A stretch of DNA of 64,000 nucleotides, taken from contig NZ_ACZP01000010.1 in NCBI RefSeq assembly GCF_000176175.1, positions 1-64,000 of the forward strand, in the 5' to 3' direction. The notes under the pieces are model-generated. The model was not told where the DNA came from and ran no database searches. It saw only the letters and a program-made list of their open reading frames with translations. Source of the stretch: Vibrio furnissii CIP 102972. GTDB taxonomy: Bacteria > Pseudomonadota > Gammaproteobacteria > Enterobacterales > Vibrionaceae. Numbering within the stretch: the stretch's first letter is position 1; every line of letters starts with the position of its first letter. The translations under genes were made by a program, and so were the position numbers. Positions 26,201 to 34,563 of the stretch are shown in pieces.

Positions 26201-26218
26201 AGTCTGGGAGGGCCACCA
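26201..26218 (+). other. attR: degenerate copy of the tRNA-Ile 3' end
   Basis: agtctgggagggccacca, the tRNA 3' end with one G of the acceptor stem deleted. It marks the right border of the island. Confidence 0.85.
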
Positions 26219-26228
26219 AATTCTAGAA

Positions 26229-26260
26229 GGCTCGTAGAGAAATCTACGGGCCTTTGTCTT
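26229..26260 (+). terminator. Displaced tRNA-Ile terminator
   Basis: Stem ggctcgtaga / tctacgggcc with loop gaaa (one mismatch), then tttgtctttt, 11 bases past attR. Its place right after the tRNA-end copy suggests that it was the terminator of the tRNA before the island came in. Confidence 0.75.
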
Positions 26261-26821
26261 TTCTGACCCGGTCGATATTCAGTCCCTTTTCTCTAAACAA
26301 TGGCTACTTCCGGTAAGCTCTAGTTCATTCAGTCAGTAGAAACACGCATGTCTTCACCACAGCGATGTATTTCCTAATTCAGAGTGATATCTACCATCAA
26401 CCCCCCTTTCTCATCTGTACAGCGCGAATCTGGCATGAATCTGAGTTAAGAGTTGAGTCAGTCGAATGGGATGGAATGACCATCGACGACGACGGCAAAC
26501 CGGACGGAAAACCTAAATAGGAAATTTATATTAGGGTTCGTGTCCAGCTCGGTATCTAGCCAAAATCAAAGCTAAAGACCGGACCGACGACGCCGTCGCG
26601 ATAATTACAGAAACGACATCATGCAGGAAGTTAGGCAAGATAAGCCTTAGAGAGAGATTTCCGAGCCAGTCTGGTGTGACCGACTCTGCGATCTAGGATT
26701 TTGATTGGGGTTGGTGTACGGGGAAGTGAGTGGATTGTTGAAAAGTGACTGTTCTCTTTATCTAAATGGTAATTTGAGCGATAAATAAACTGTACTTTGT
26801 GATAACATCTTACCAAATTAG

Positions 26822-28849
26822 ATGAAGTGCAATTTGATCAGCATGGTTACAATAGAAAAAATCGAGATAAAAAACTTTCGTTCTTTTGGTAATAGGAAGG
26901 GAGACACAACAAACTTAGATAAGTTAAGCTCGTTAAACATTCTTTCTGGCTCAAACGATTCTGGAAAATCCAATATTATTAGAGCATTAAATCTTTTCTT
27001 TAATGGTCATACAGATATAGATAATTTTTTTGATTTCCAGAGGGATTTCTTCAAGAAAGAAATGTCCGATGACGAAAATGATATAAATGAGAAAGTTGTT
27101 ACGGTAAAAATTTTTTTCAGAAATGAGAAAAACCAAAATAAAAATAAACAACATCCTACAAAAGTATTCTTACCAGAAAGGTTCTTTGTCAGTAAACGGT
27201 GGACGAAAGCATCTTCTTATAGCCTATCAGACTTGCGATCAAATATAGAAACATCGTTCAGGCATGAAAAAGGAGATATATTCGAGCACTTCAAGGATGG
27301 TACCACTAATGCTATAAAGTCTACGACCAAAGCTAGTTTACAAAAGCAACTTACAGAATTTCTCGCACAAATACAGTTTCATTATGTACCAGCAATTAAA
27401 GATAAACAGTATTTTTCTAAGCTTTATGGTGAACTCCAGCATACTCTTTGGAAAACAAAAACATCTAAAATAGACCGAAAAAAGAATGATTTCCAAAAAG
27501 AAATACAAAGTGAAACTGCTAAAATAATGCAGGATTTTCAATCCACTCTTGGAAATATGCACTCAAATTACCAGCCAGTATTCCAGCTACCTTCTGATTT
27601 AGTCGATTTATTTAAAACATTACAAGTTCAAACTGGAAATGTTGAGTTATCACAGCGAGGAGATGGTGTACAAGCGAAGCTAATACCAGAAATTTTGCAC
27701 TATATAGCTCTAAAAGAGCGTAGTTACACAAGCCGAACTGTTAGAAGTGATGTTCAGTCGAAGAAATACTTTATATGGGGATTTGAAGAGCCTGAAAACT
27801 CATATGAATATAAAAATGCGCAAATACTAGCTGATAGGTTTAAAGATATTTTTTCTCAAAGTGCTCAGATATTTATCACTACTCACTCTTTTAATTTTTT
27901 AGCAATGAAAGGGGATAATATTTCAAAGTATAGAGTTTGGCACAATCCTGAATTGTCTTCATCAAAAATAAATAGAATCGAGCCTTCAAGAGAAAATAAT
28001 TCAGAAAAAGAGACGTTAGAACTTTCAGACATCTATAAACTAAATGATGACTTGGGTGTTTTTACATTAAATGAGAAACTTCTTCAAATATACAAGGACA
28101 TTGAAAAAGTAAAGAGCATTCTAGAAGAAAAAGCATCAAGAATTAAACAGCATAAATCATACCTACTTGTTGAAGATCAACTTGATCAAATATATAAAGT
28201 CGCATGGCTTATACTTAACGACATCCCTATTAATATTGACACCTTAGATGAAGACTTTGAAACGAACTGTTCTTTCGAAATACATGGTCTAGGTGGAGCA
28301 GGGGCTCTAGGTGGGTTTCTTAGAAGTAAAAACACAGCGATTCATAAAGATGCTAGAGTTGTTGGATTATTTGATTTTGACAAAGAAGGTTCAGAAAACT
28401 TCCATAATCTTAAAAAGGACAGTTTTTGGCCTAAAGAAGTCTTAGGTTCCAAAGAATCAGGCATTTATAGGAAACGTAGCGACCATCCATACTTTTATGC
28501 GATGCTTTTACCTATACCAAACAGATTAAATCAACTAGCAGATTTACAGCATGCAAATTTTTCTAGTTACATCGAGATAGAAAATTTACTACCAAATGAA
28601 TTCTTGCTTCAAGGAAATTTTGTCGATGAAAAAATAATTGTAGGAGTCAAATACCAAAAAATAAAGGATACTGTTAAGTCAAAACTATGGAAAAAAGCAG
28701 CAATCTTAAGTAAGGAAGATTTTAAAGACTTCGAACCTCTATTTAATACCTTTAATCAATTAGTTAGTAGTGATGAAGTTAATAAAGAACTCAACTTAAT
28801 AACGGAAGAAAATGTCAGAAATCATGAAGATAATAAAGTTTCTCTCTAA
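26822..28849 (+). CDS. OLD-family ATPase/TOPRIM nuclease
   Basis: Protein of 675 residues. The N-terminal ABC-type ATPase has Walker A GSNDSGKSN (about 45), a signature-like LSQRGDGVQAK (about 280), Walker B FIWGFEEPEN (about 320) and switch TTHSFNF (about 355). The C-terminal TOPRIM domain shows LLVEDQLDQ (about 450) and the metal DxD in GLFDFDKEG (about 520). This is the OLD nuclease layout, as in P2 Old and GajA. No UvrD-like gajB or reverse transcriptase partner is next to it, so a single-gene class 1 type fits best. It is strongly AT-rich, a sign of transfer. The start could also be the Met at 26843; neither has a clear ribosome site. Confidence 0.88.
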   Translation: MKCNLISMVTIEKIEIKNFRSFGNRKGDTTNLDKLSSLNILSGSNDSGKSNIIRALNLFFNGHTDIDNFFDFQRDFFKKEMSDDENDINEKVVTVKIFFRNEKNQNKNKQHPTKVFLPERFFVSKRWTKASSYSLSDLRSNIETSFRHEKGDIFEHFKDGTTNAIKSTTKASLQKQLTEFLAQIQFHYVPAIKDKQYFSKLYGELQHTLWKTKTSKIDRKKNDFQKEIQSETAKIMQDFQSTLGNMHSNYQPVFQLPSDLVDLFKTLQVQTGNVELSQRGDGVQAKLIPEILHYIALKERSYTSRTVRSDVQSKKYFIWGFEEPENSYEYKNAQILADRFKDIFSQSAQIFITTHSFNFLAMKGDNISKYRVWHNPELSSSKINRIEPSRENNSEKETLELSDIYKLNDDLGVFTLNEKLLQIYKDIEKVKSILEEKASRIKQHKSYLLVEDQLDQIYKVAWLILNDIPINIDTLDEDFETNCSFEIHGLGGAGALGGFLRSKNTAIHKDARVVGLFDFDKEGSENFHNLKKDSFWPKEVLGSKESGIYRKRSDHPYFYAMLLPIPNRLNQLADLQHANFSSYIEIENLLPNEFLLQGNFVDEKIIVGVKYQKIKDTVKSKLWKKAAILSKEDFKDFEPLFNTFNQLVSSDEVNKELNLITEENVRNHEDNKVSL

Positions 28850-28935
28850 ATAAGTAGTCAGTTAACTGCTGGTGTATAATGAATAACTTGAATACTGATG
28901 TACAAAAAATCAGCGAATATGAAACCCACTGTTTT

Positions 28936-29338
28936 CTATTTATTGATGATTACTAACGTCCCGACTAGCTCAGCCACATTAGCGCTTACCTCCCTCAGCC
29001 TACTCGAAGCCAAATGAGCATACCTCGAGCTGGTCTGTGGCGACTGATGTCCCAACAAATGCTGAACATCATAGAGCGTCGCATTACCTGAGTTGATCAG
29101 AATCGATGCGACGCTGTGCCTCAAATCATGAATACGGAAGTTGTCTGTCATCCCGGCAGCTTTCTTGATTCGAGCAAATGCCTCCTTTGGATAAGCGAGA
29201 GGTCTATCGGGTGCATCTCCGGCAAAGATATAGGGGTTCTTCGGTTGTTGAAATCTTCATTGAGCTTGGATGACATATTTCTCTAGATAGTTGAGTCGCA
29301 GCGTTTTCGATTTTCCCGATTTAAATCGCCCACTTTCC
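28936..29338 (-). pseudogene. Decayed tyrosine integrase next to the pagL-like gene
   Basis: The open part (28936-29151) encodes the catalytic end: IHDLRHSVASILINSG, GHQSPQTSSRYAHL with the Tyr. The same frame continues upstream as NPYIFAGDAPDRPLAYPKEA without a start, and after a stop another frame gives RFKSGKSKTLRLNYLEKY, which is the typical strand before it. So the gene is truncated and frameshifted, and its remains run up to the stop codon of the next core gene. It is a relic of a further element that probably brought in the OLD gene. Confidence 0.8.
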
Positions 29339-29887
29339 TCACCAAAAATAACGGAAGTTGAGCAGCAGCGAATTCATGCCTGCGTTTTTCGAGTAAATAC
29401 CACCGTTAGAATAGTGAAGATAGGTGAGCATCAGTGCGCCGACATCATAGCGCAGGCCGAGGGTTAGCCGATCTTCGAACTGGATGTTGCCTCCCATATC
29501 GCGATCGCTGAACACAGACTTGCTGATGTAACTCAGCCCAATGCCAGCTTCTAGCAGCGGCTTGCCACCAGCAAACTGCGATGAAAACTGGTAAGAAAAC
29601 ACGGGCGAAAGCGCGACCATGCGCAGGTCCTCATCCTCATCGAGCGACCACTGATTCAACGATAAGTCCAAGTAGGCAGAGAGGTGCCCCGCCTCACTCT
29701 CCCACCATTGTGCATCGAGATGGCGTTGAATCCCGATCCGCACCAGCAACTCATCATCAAAAGACGTTCCAACGCCCAGAGTTGCACTGTCGAACCCAAA
29801 TTGGCAGTCAGCGGCAGCCGAAAAGCAAAGCGAGACACCCACAATCAATGGCTTCCAAAAGCAGACATTCATCATGTATATCTTCAT
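29339..29887 (-). CDS. PagL-like lipid A deacylase (acyloxyacyl hydrolase)
   Basis: Outer-membrane beta-barrel of 182 residues that removes an acyl chain from lipid A. The C-terminal catalytic region LTYLHYSNGGIYSKNAGMNS has the PagL His-Ser pair, and the protein ends in an outer-membrane type FRYFW with terminal aromatic residue. A signal peptide is present (hydrophobic PLIVGVSLCFSAAADC). I chose the start at 29887, which gives the signal peptide; 29875 is possible, and a long upstream extension to 30058 would overlap mgtE. It sits just after mgtE on the same strand, with 98 bases between. Confidence 0.82.
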   Translation of the reverse strand: MKIYMMNVCFWKPLIVGVSLCFSAAADCQFGFDSATLGVGTSFDDELLVRIGIQRHLDAQWWESEAGHLSAYLDLSLNQWSLDEDEDLRMVALSPVFSYQFSSQFAGGKPLLEAGIGLSYISKSVFSDRDMGGNIQFEDRLTLGLRYDVGALMLTYLHYSNGGIYSKNAGMNSLLLNFRYFW

Positions 29888-29984
29888 TGTTATTGATAAA
29901 TACAATTTTAGTTCGCAATGTCGATTTTGGCATGCCTGCCGACAATCACTTGAAAAAATACCCGCATCACTGCGGGCATCATGG

Positions 29985-31367
29985 TTAAACCACCGGCGGA
30001 AAATCCAACACCATGGTGGCGACACTGAAATAAACAATGACGCCAATGGAGTCGGCAATGGTGGTGATCAGCGGTGCACTGGCCGATGCCGGATCAAGGT
30101 TCATTTTATTGAGCACAAACGGCAACAACATCCCAACCACCGACCCGATGATCACCACGATTTGCATTGTCAGCGCTACGACTAATGCAATGTCGCCCCC
30201 GCTACGCCACCAACCCAGCAAGGAGACCGCAGCCGCCATGGTTGCACCAAGCAGCGCCGAGATCGCCAGTTCCTTACCGACCATCTTGGCCCAATCTTTG
30301 GCGACCACTTCACCCGTCGCCAGTGCACGCACCATCAACGTGGCCGACTGCGATCCCGCGTTACCACCACTGTCGATCAACAATGGCAGAAAGAACACCA
30401 GCGCCACGTAGGTTTGAATCGTATCTTCGAAATAGGCAATCCCCGCGCCGGAAAAGAGGTTCCCAAACACCAGCAGCACCAACCAAAACACCCGTTTGCG
30501 ATACATCAAGCCGATGCTGGCATCTTTAAGGCTGCCGGTAAAATTCACCGCCGCCGTTTTATGAAAGCTGCGATCCGCCTGCGCTTCTGCCACATCCATC
30601 GCGTCGTCATACGTCACGATCCCCACCAACCGATTGCGGTTGTCCAATACCGGCAACGCCAACAGATCGTATTTACTGATCGCCTGCGCCGCGAGCGCTT
30701 CTTCATCATGCGCGCGCACAAAGATCATCACCTTGGTCATGATCGTCGCCACTTTGATGCTCGGTTCGGCTAGTACCAACTCTCGCAAAGAGATGATGCC
30801 GAGCAGCCCTTGCTCCTCATCTAGCACGTACGCTTGATAGATGGTTTCACTCTCATGTGCGCACAGTTTGAGGTGAGCCAACGCCTCTTCGACAGTCAGA
30901 TCACGTGTTAAGGTGGCAAAATCTGTGGTCATCACAGCGCCAATTGTGCCTTGCGGATAGGCCGACAGAATCTCGATGTTTTCGCGATCCGCCGCGTTCA
31001 TCAAGCGCAGCACCTGCTGCTGAATGTCTTGTGGCAACAACGCCAACAGATCAACCCGCTCATCAGGGGCCATTTGATGCGCCATGGCCGCCAATTCTGC
31101 CATCGTCATACGTTGTGCGATATCCACCTGCATGGTCAGCGGCAGATAGCTGAACAATTCGGCTCGGGAATCTGGCGTCAGTAACTGTAAAATGTCTTTC
31201 AGTTCGGCCTGCGAAACGTGTTGCGTGTCTAACAGATGGACCAATGTTTCTGCACAGTCGGCCTTGGGATTGCGCGCAATGAATTGATTCAATTGCATTT
31301 TGTCGGCATGGCGCAGCAGCGCCATCATTTCATGAATCATGCTGAGTTCTCCTAGCCTTAGCGCCAA
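29985..31367 (-). CDS. mgtE: Magnesium transporter MgtE
   Basis: MgtE channel of 460 residues, full length. Order: N-terminal superhelical domain (about 30-145, with repeats such as AELFSYLPLTMQVDIAQRM and ERVDLLALLPQDIQQQVLRLM), a tandem CBS pair (about 150-270), a plug helix and five membrane helices. The pore region is LIDSGGNAGSQSATLMVRAL. The cytosolic domains close the pore when Mg2+ is plentiful. Its start overlaps by 10 bases the end of an upstream gene for a separate CBS protein, which is unusual enough to note. Confidence 0.95.
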   Translation of the reverse strand: MALRLGELSMIHEMMALLRHADKMQLNQFIARNPKADCAETLVHLLDTQHVSQAELKDILQLLTPDSRAELFSYLPLTMQVDIAQRMTMAELAAMAHQMAPDERVDLLALLPQDIQQQVLRLMNAADRENIEILSAYPQGTIGAVMTTDFATLTRDLTVEEALAHLKLCAHESETIYQAYVLDEEQGLLGIISLRELVLAEPSIKVATIMTKVMIFVRAHDEEALAAQAISKYDLLALPVLDNRNRLVGIVTYDDAMDVAEAQADRSFHKTAAVNFTGSLKDASIGLMYRKRVFWLVLLVFGNLFSGAGIAYFEDTIQTYVALVFFLPLLIDSGGNAGSQSATLMVRALATGEVVAKDWAKMVGKELAISALLGATMAAAVSLLGWWRSGGDIALVVALTMQIVVIIGSVVGMLLPFVLNKMNLDPASASAPLITTIADSIGVIVYFSVATMVLDFPPVV

Positions 31368-31864
31368 AAATGAGTCAAACGAAACCAGTGAGAACGGACT
31401 TTGCCTGCCAGTTCATAGGGCGAGAGTTGCAAACGCTGGCGAATGATGCCGATAGCCGCGCGGCTTTCCAGCACACCAATAACGCGGCGCTCGTCATCCA
31501 GCACCGGCAGCATGGACCATGGGCTTTGGCGCAAACGCAACGCAGCCTGATAGGCGGGCGCAAAGGGGGAAACCCAGTGCTGCGCGCCTTGGGCCAGCGC
31601 AACAATAGGCAATGTCGGCTCCGCTACCGCCAACGCCGACAGCGGAACCAGCCCCAAATAAGTGCCCTCGTCCGAGGTGACGATCACGGCATCGATCAAT
31701 TGACCGACAATGTGCAAACTGCGCAGCATGTGAATGACATGATGCACTTTCAGATCGTCCCCGACGCAAAAGCAGTCTTGGGTGAGATGATCGCGAACCC
31801 GGTTAAAACCGGACATACGCAGCACCACGCGGTGCTGACGCTCAAAGATGGGTGTAACAGTCAT
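31358..31864 (-). CDS. CBS-domain protein coupled to mgtE
   Basis: Soluble protein of 168 residues with two CBS-like repeats: HHVIHMLRSLHIVGQLIDAVIVTSDEGTYLGLVPLSAL and LRLRQSPWSMLPVLDDERRVIGVLESRAAI. It has no membrane segment. The coding overlap with mgtE implies co-translation. It is likely to bind adenine nucleotide or Mg2+ and to tune MgtE; this is inferred from neighbour and fold. aggagagagct lies before the ATG. Confidence 0.85.
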   Translation of the reverse strand: MTVTPIFERQHRVVLRMSGFNRVRDHLTQDCFCVGDDLKVHHVIHMLRSLHIVGQLIDAVIVTSDEGTYLGLVPLSALAVAEPTLPIVALAQGAQHWVSPFAPAYQAALRLRQSPWSMLPVLDDERRVIGVLESRAAIGIIRQRLQLSPYELAGKVRSHWFRLTHFWR

Positions 31865-32547
31865 AGCTCTCTCCTGAGATTTGCTCAGGACAAAGAAACC
31901 TTAACGCACCGCAGCGCCCACGCGAGATGACGTGCGAGTTTGCTGCGTGATCCCAACAGTTCTTCTCGGCATGCAAGCCGTCGCGCCCGATAACACGCGC
32001 GCAAACAACGTTGCCAAACCCGAGATGGTTTGGTCAGGACACTGGAATGTTCGAAAACGGATGAGAGAATCTGCATCTGCCAGCGGTGATGATCACCAGG
32101 CACATGCATAAGCAGAAGGCTGGTGAACTAGAAACCGCGTGGCATTTTCGTTAAACCGAAAAGACCATACTGTGATATTCGACTACTCGATGAGTCCATA
32201 GGTTTCTGTTGTTCCTCGAAAAATTAAACGATGGTCAGCGCAAAACGCGCTGTGCTCAATAAGCGAGCGGGATGCTAAATCTGGCGTAAAATCTTGTCAA
32301 CGATTGCACAACATGCGTGAACATTTTTAACCCTGCGCTGACAAACCGTCGCAAACGCTGACACACCTCATCCAGCATTCATTCAGCCGCGAAATATTAG
32401 CCTAAAGCAAACGCCTCAAGCCTGCTGCCGCTTTTACCCATCGTCACCAAATTGCAATCGAAACGCCATCAAAGCCTCATCCAATCGCAGCGGTTCTGAC
32501 ACACTCGCGTTCTAGCATGACGATAAAACACGGATCGTGAGGACGTT
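31865..32547. other. 683-bp intergenic region before olsF
   Basis: Shared upstream region of the leftward CBS-mgtE operon and rightward olsF. No convincing gene. I looked for an M-box magnesium riboswitch and did not see one. CTGACA occurs at 32338 and 32358 (20 bp apart) and again near 32496. Confidence 0.55.
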
Positions 32548-34314
32548 ATGCTTTCCACCAGCCCTTTTAAATTGCCGCGCAAAACCCCGTTTGGCCTGGG
32601 TGAACACATCGCCGAATGGGCGACCGGTTTACACCAACTGAATAAATTTTACGCTCAGCGCCCAGCCGGGTGCGATACGGCGCAGTTTCTGCGTTTCACG
32701 CTCGAAGTGTTGGGCATTGATTACCAAGTGGTCAAAGGCGCACTCGGCCAAGTGCCGCAAACAGGCGCGACCGTGGTGGTGGCAAACCATCCTCTGGGTT
32801 GCGTGGAAGGGGTGATTTTGGCTGAACTGCTGCTGACTCGCCGCACCGACATCAAGATCCTCGCCAATCACTACCTTAAAACCGTCCCCGAGCTCGATGA
32901 ACTGTTTATCGGCGTCGATGTATTTGAAACCCGTCAAGCGCACAAAGCCAATTTGCTGGCGCTGCGTCAGGCGCATAAACATCTGGAACAAGGCGGTTTA
33001 TTGCTGATGTTCCCCGCAGGCGAAGTGTCGCAATTGGTCGACAGCAAACAGCGCCGTTTAGAAGACAAAGAGTGGAGCCAGTCGGTCAGCCGCTTGATCA
33101 AAAAACATAAGGCCAAATCGGTGCCGGTGTATATTGATGGTCAGAATTCCAAACGCTTTTACATGGCCGGGAAAATCCACCCGCTGCTGCGCACGCTGAT
33201 GCTGGGGCGCGAACTGCTGAATAAAAAACAGCACTGTATCGACATCGCGATCGGCGAAACCATTCACTACAAAGAAGTAAACGATCTGTGCGATCAGCAA
33301 CTGGTCAACTACCTGCGCCTAAACACCTATTTGCTGCACAACCCTGCCACCATTACGCGTAACAAAACCGCGCAAGACAGCTCGCTGGTACCGATTGAGG
33401 CGCGCCTGCCGCTAGACGATCTGCGCCAAGACATCGCGCGTCTGTCATTTTCGGATCACCTGCTGCGTCACAACGAATTGGATGTCTACTGCACGCGTGC
33501 CGAGAACATTCCCGCTATCTTGCATGAAATTGGCCGCGTGCGAGAACGCAACTTTCGCCAAGTCGGCGAAGGCACCGGCTTATCGCTGGATATTGATGAG
33601 TTCGACCGCGACTATCTGCACCTGTTTATCTGGGATCGTGACCAAGAGCTGCTGGTCGGCGCGTATCGCTTAGGGTTGGTTGATGAACTGCTGGCAAGTC
33701 GCGGCCTTGATGGCCTCTACTCCAGCACTCTGTTTCAATACGACCCGCGCTTTTTGCATAACATGGGCAAAGCGATTGAGATGGGTCGCTCGGTGATTGA
33801 TGAGGCGTACCAAAAAAGCATGGCGCCCCTGCTGCTGCTGTGGAAAGGCATCGCCACTTATGTACAACGTCATCCGGACTACACGCACCTGTTTGGCCCG
33901 GTGAGTATCAGCAGCGACTACAGCGATCAAGCGCGTCGCCTGCTGGCCGACACCATGACGCTGCATTATTACGACCAAGCACAGGCCGAACTGGTGGAGG
34001 CAACCAATCCGCTCCCAGTCGGCCAAAACCTGTGGAATGCCAGCCTGCTGACGTCGCTCGCCGACCTGCAACTGCTGTCGCGCGTGATTGCGCGCATTGA
34101 TGAGGGCAAAGGCATTCCGGTGCTGCTGCGCCAATACCTTGGCCTCAATGGCAAACTGGTCAGCTTCAACATCGACCCCGATTTTAACGACGCGCTCGAT
34201 GGGTTAATTGTGGTCGATTTACGTCACGTGCCACAGCGTACGCTCGCCCGATATATGGGCAGTGACGAAGCGCAGCACTACCTTGATCATCACGCCCAGT
34301 CACCGGACGTTTAA
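32548..34314 (+). CDS. olsF: Bifunctional ornithine-lipid synthase-like acyltransferase
   Basis: Protein of 588 residues with two acyltransferase halves. The N-terminal half is a PlsC-like O-acyltransferase (VVVANHPLGCVEG about residue 78-90, with the acid two turns on; FPAGEVSQL about 155). The C-terminal half (about 300-560) is a GNAT-type N-acyltransferase like OlsB (DRDYLHLFIWDRDQELLVGAYRLG...GKAIEMGRSVID). This order is that of OlsF, which makes ornithine lipids from ornithine and acyl donors. Membrane-surface enzyme. Ornithine lipids replace phospholipids under phosphate limitation in some bacteria. A close alternative is a hemolysin-type acyltransferase of unknown substrate. Confidence 0.8.
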   Translation: MLSTSPFKLPRKTPFGLGEHIAEWATGLHQLNKFYAQRPAGCDTAQFLRFTLEVLGIDYQVVKGALGQVPQTGATVVVANHPLGCVEGVILAELLLTRRTDIKILANHYLKTVPELDELFIGVDVFETRQAHKANLLALRQAHKHLEQGGLLLMFPAGEVSQLVDSKQRRLEDKEWSQSVSRLIKKHKAKSVPVYIDGQNSKRFYMAGKIHPLLRTLMLGRELLNKKQHCIDIAIGETIHYKEVNDLCDQQLVNYLRLNTYLLHNPATITRNKTAQDSSLVPIEARLPLDDLRQDIARLSFSDHLLRHNELDVYCTRAENIPAILHEIGRVRERNFRQVGEGTGLSLDIDEFDRDYLHLFIWDRDQELLVGAYRLGLVDELLASRGLDGLYSSTLFQYDPRFLHNMGKAIEMGRSVIDEAYQKSMAPLLLLWKGIATYVQRHPDYTHLFGPVSISSDYSDQARRLLADTMTLHYYDQAQAELVEATNPLPVGQNLWNASLLTSLADLQLLSRVIARIDEGKGIPVLLRQYLGLNGKLVSFNIDPDFNDALDGLIVVDLRHVPQRTLARYMGSDEAQHYLDHHAQSPDV

Positions 34315-34320
34315 CGACAT

Positions 34321-34360
34321 AAATCCCCCTGCCTTGTATCGGCGGGGGGATTTATAATTT
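34321..34360 (+). terminator. Terminator after olsF
   Basis: 13-bp stem aaatccccctgcc / ggcggggggattt (one G-U pair) with loop ttgtatc, followed by tataatttt. Confidence 0.85.
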
Positions 34361-34382
34361 TACGGACAGTAAAATATGATGA

Positions 34383-34544
34383 TTAAAAATAAGTACTTTT
34401 GATATAAATAAATACCTGTTCTCCTATCACCATCCCTAGGAGACCAATTAATGCGATCACGGGAGGAGCGGGTGATTTTACGTGAATCACACCATAGATT
34501 ACGCCAACCAATAATCCAGCCAGCAATGACATAAAATACATCAT
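34383..34544 (-). CDS. XapX-domain small membrane protein
   Basis: A 53-residue protein missed by length filters; a frameshifted longer frame covers it. It reads MMYFMSLLAGLLVGVIYGVI, then HVKSPAPPVIALIGLLGMV and IGEQVFIYIKSTYF: two membrane helices around the SPAPP turn, which is the XapX hallmark. The ATG at 34544 has ggggtg 4 bases upstream. XapX genes lie next to small-molecule hydrolase and LysR genes in other bacteria; here they are the two genes upstream. Function unknown. Confidence 0.85.
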   Translation of the reverse strand: MMYFMSLLAGLLVGVIYGVIHVKSPAPPVIALIGLLGMVIGEQVFIYIKSTYF

Positions 34545-34563
34545 CGTTCACCCCATATCACAA

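Larger units (their letters stand above)
4754..26218. mobile_element. P4-type integrative genomic island in tRNA-Ile
   Basis: A 21.5-kb island bounded by a direct repeat of the tRNA 3' end. It carries a tyrosine integrase next to attL, an AlpA regulator, a Gp2/YfjJ-type replication-like protein, a YfjP-like GTPase, a RadC/JAB protein and two WYL regulators: the module set of CP4-57-like elements of E. coli. Cargo fills the right half. Genes are visibly more AT-rich than the flanking core genes. I see no capsid, tail, conjugation or P4 primase gene, so mobility would need help in trans or may be lost. The right repeat lacks one base and a second integrase near it is truncated. Confidence 0.88.
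25772..26821. other. 1.05-kb gene-poor stretch spanning the island right end
   Basis: Holds the right arm sites (26121-26141), attR (26201-26218) and the displaced tRNA terminator (26229-26256). The rest (26260-26821) has only remnants, for example 26461-26520, which reads VEWDGMTIDDDGKPDGKPK and a stop as if the tail of a lost gene. Short frames at 25800-26036 and 26631-26816 show no family features. Confidence 0.6.

Noticed and set aside
26631..26816. 61-residue reverse frame upstream of the OLD gene
   Set aside because: Composition could be protein-like, but there is no ribosome site or recognised family.
26822..28849. Assignment of the ATPase/TOPRIM gene to Gabija or PARIS
   Set aside because: No UvrD-like helicase gene (Gabija) and no separate AriB-type gene (PARIS) is adjacent; a single-gene OLD is the simpler call, although a fused PARIS-like protein is not excluded.
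31885..32109. 74-residue reverse frame upstream of the CBS-mgtE operon, considered as a magnesium leader peptide
   Set aside because: Arg- and Cys-rich with no family features, no clear ribosome site and no attenuator-like hairpin after it; typical of chance frames in GC-rich sequence.
32338..32502. CTGACA repeats upstream of olsF as a PhoB box
   Set aside because: The two close copies are 20 bp apart, not 11 or 22, and lack the A/T spacer of a Pho box.
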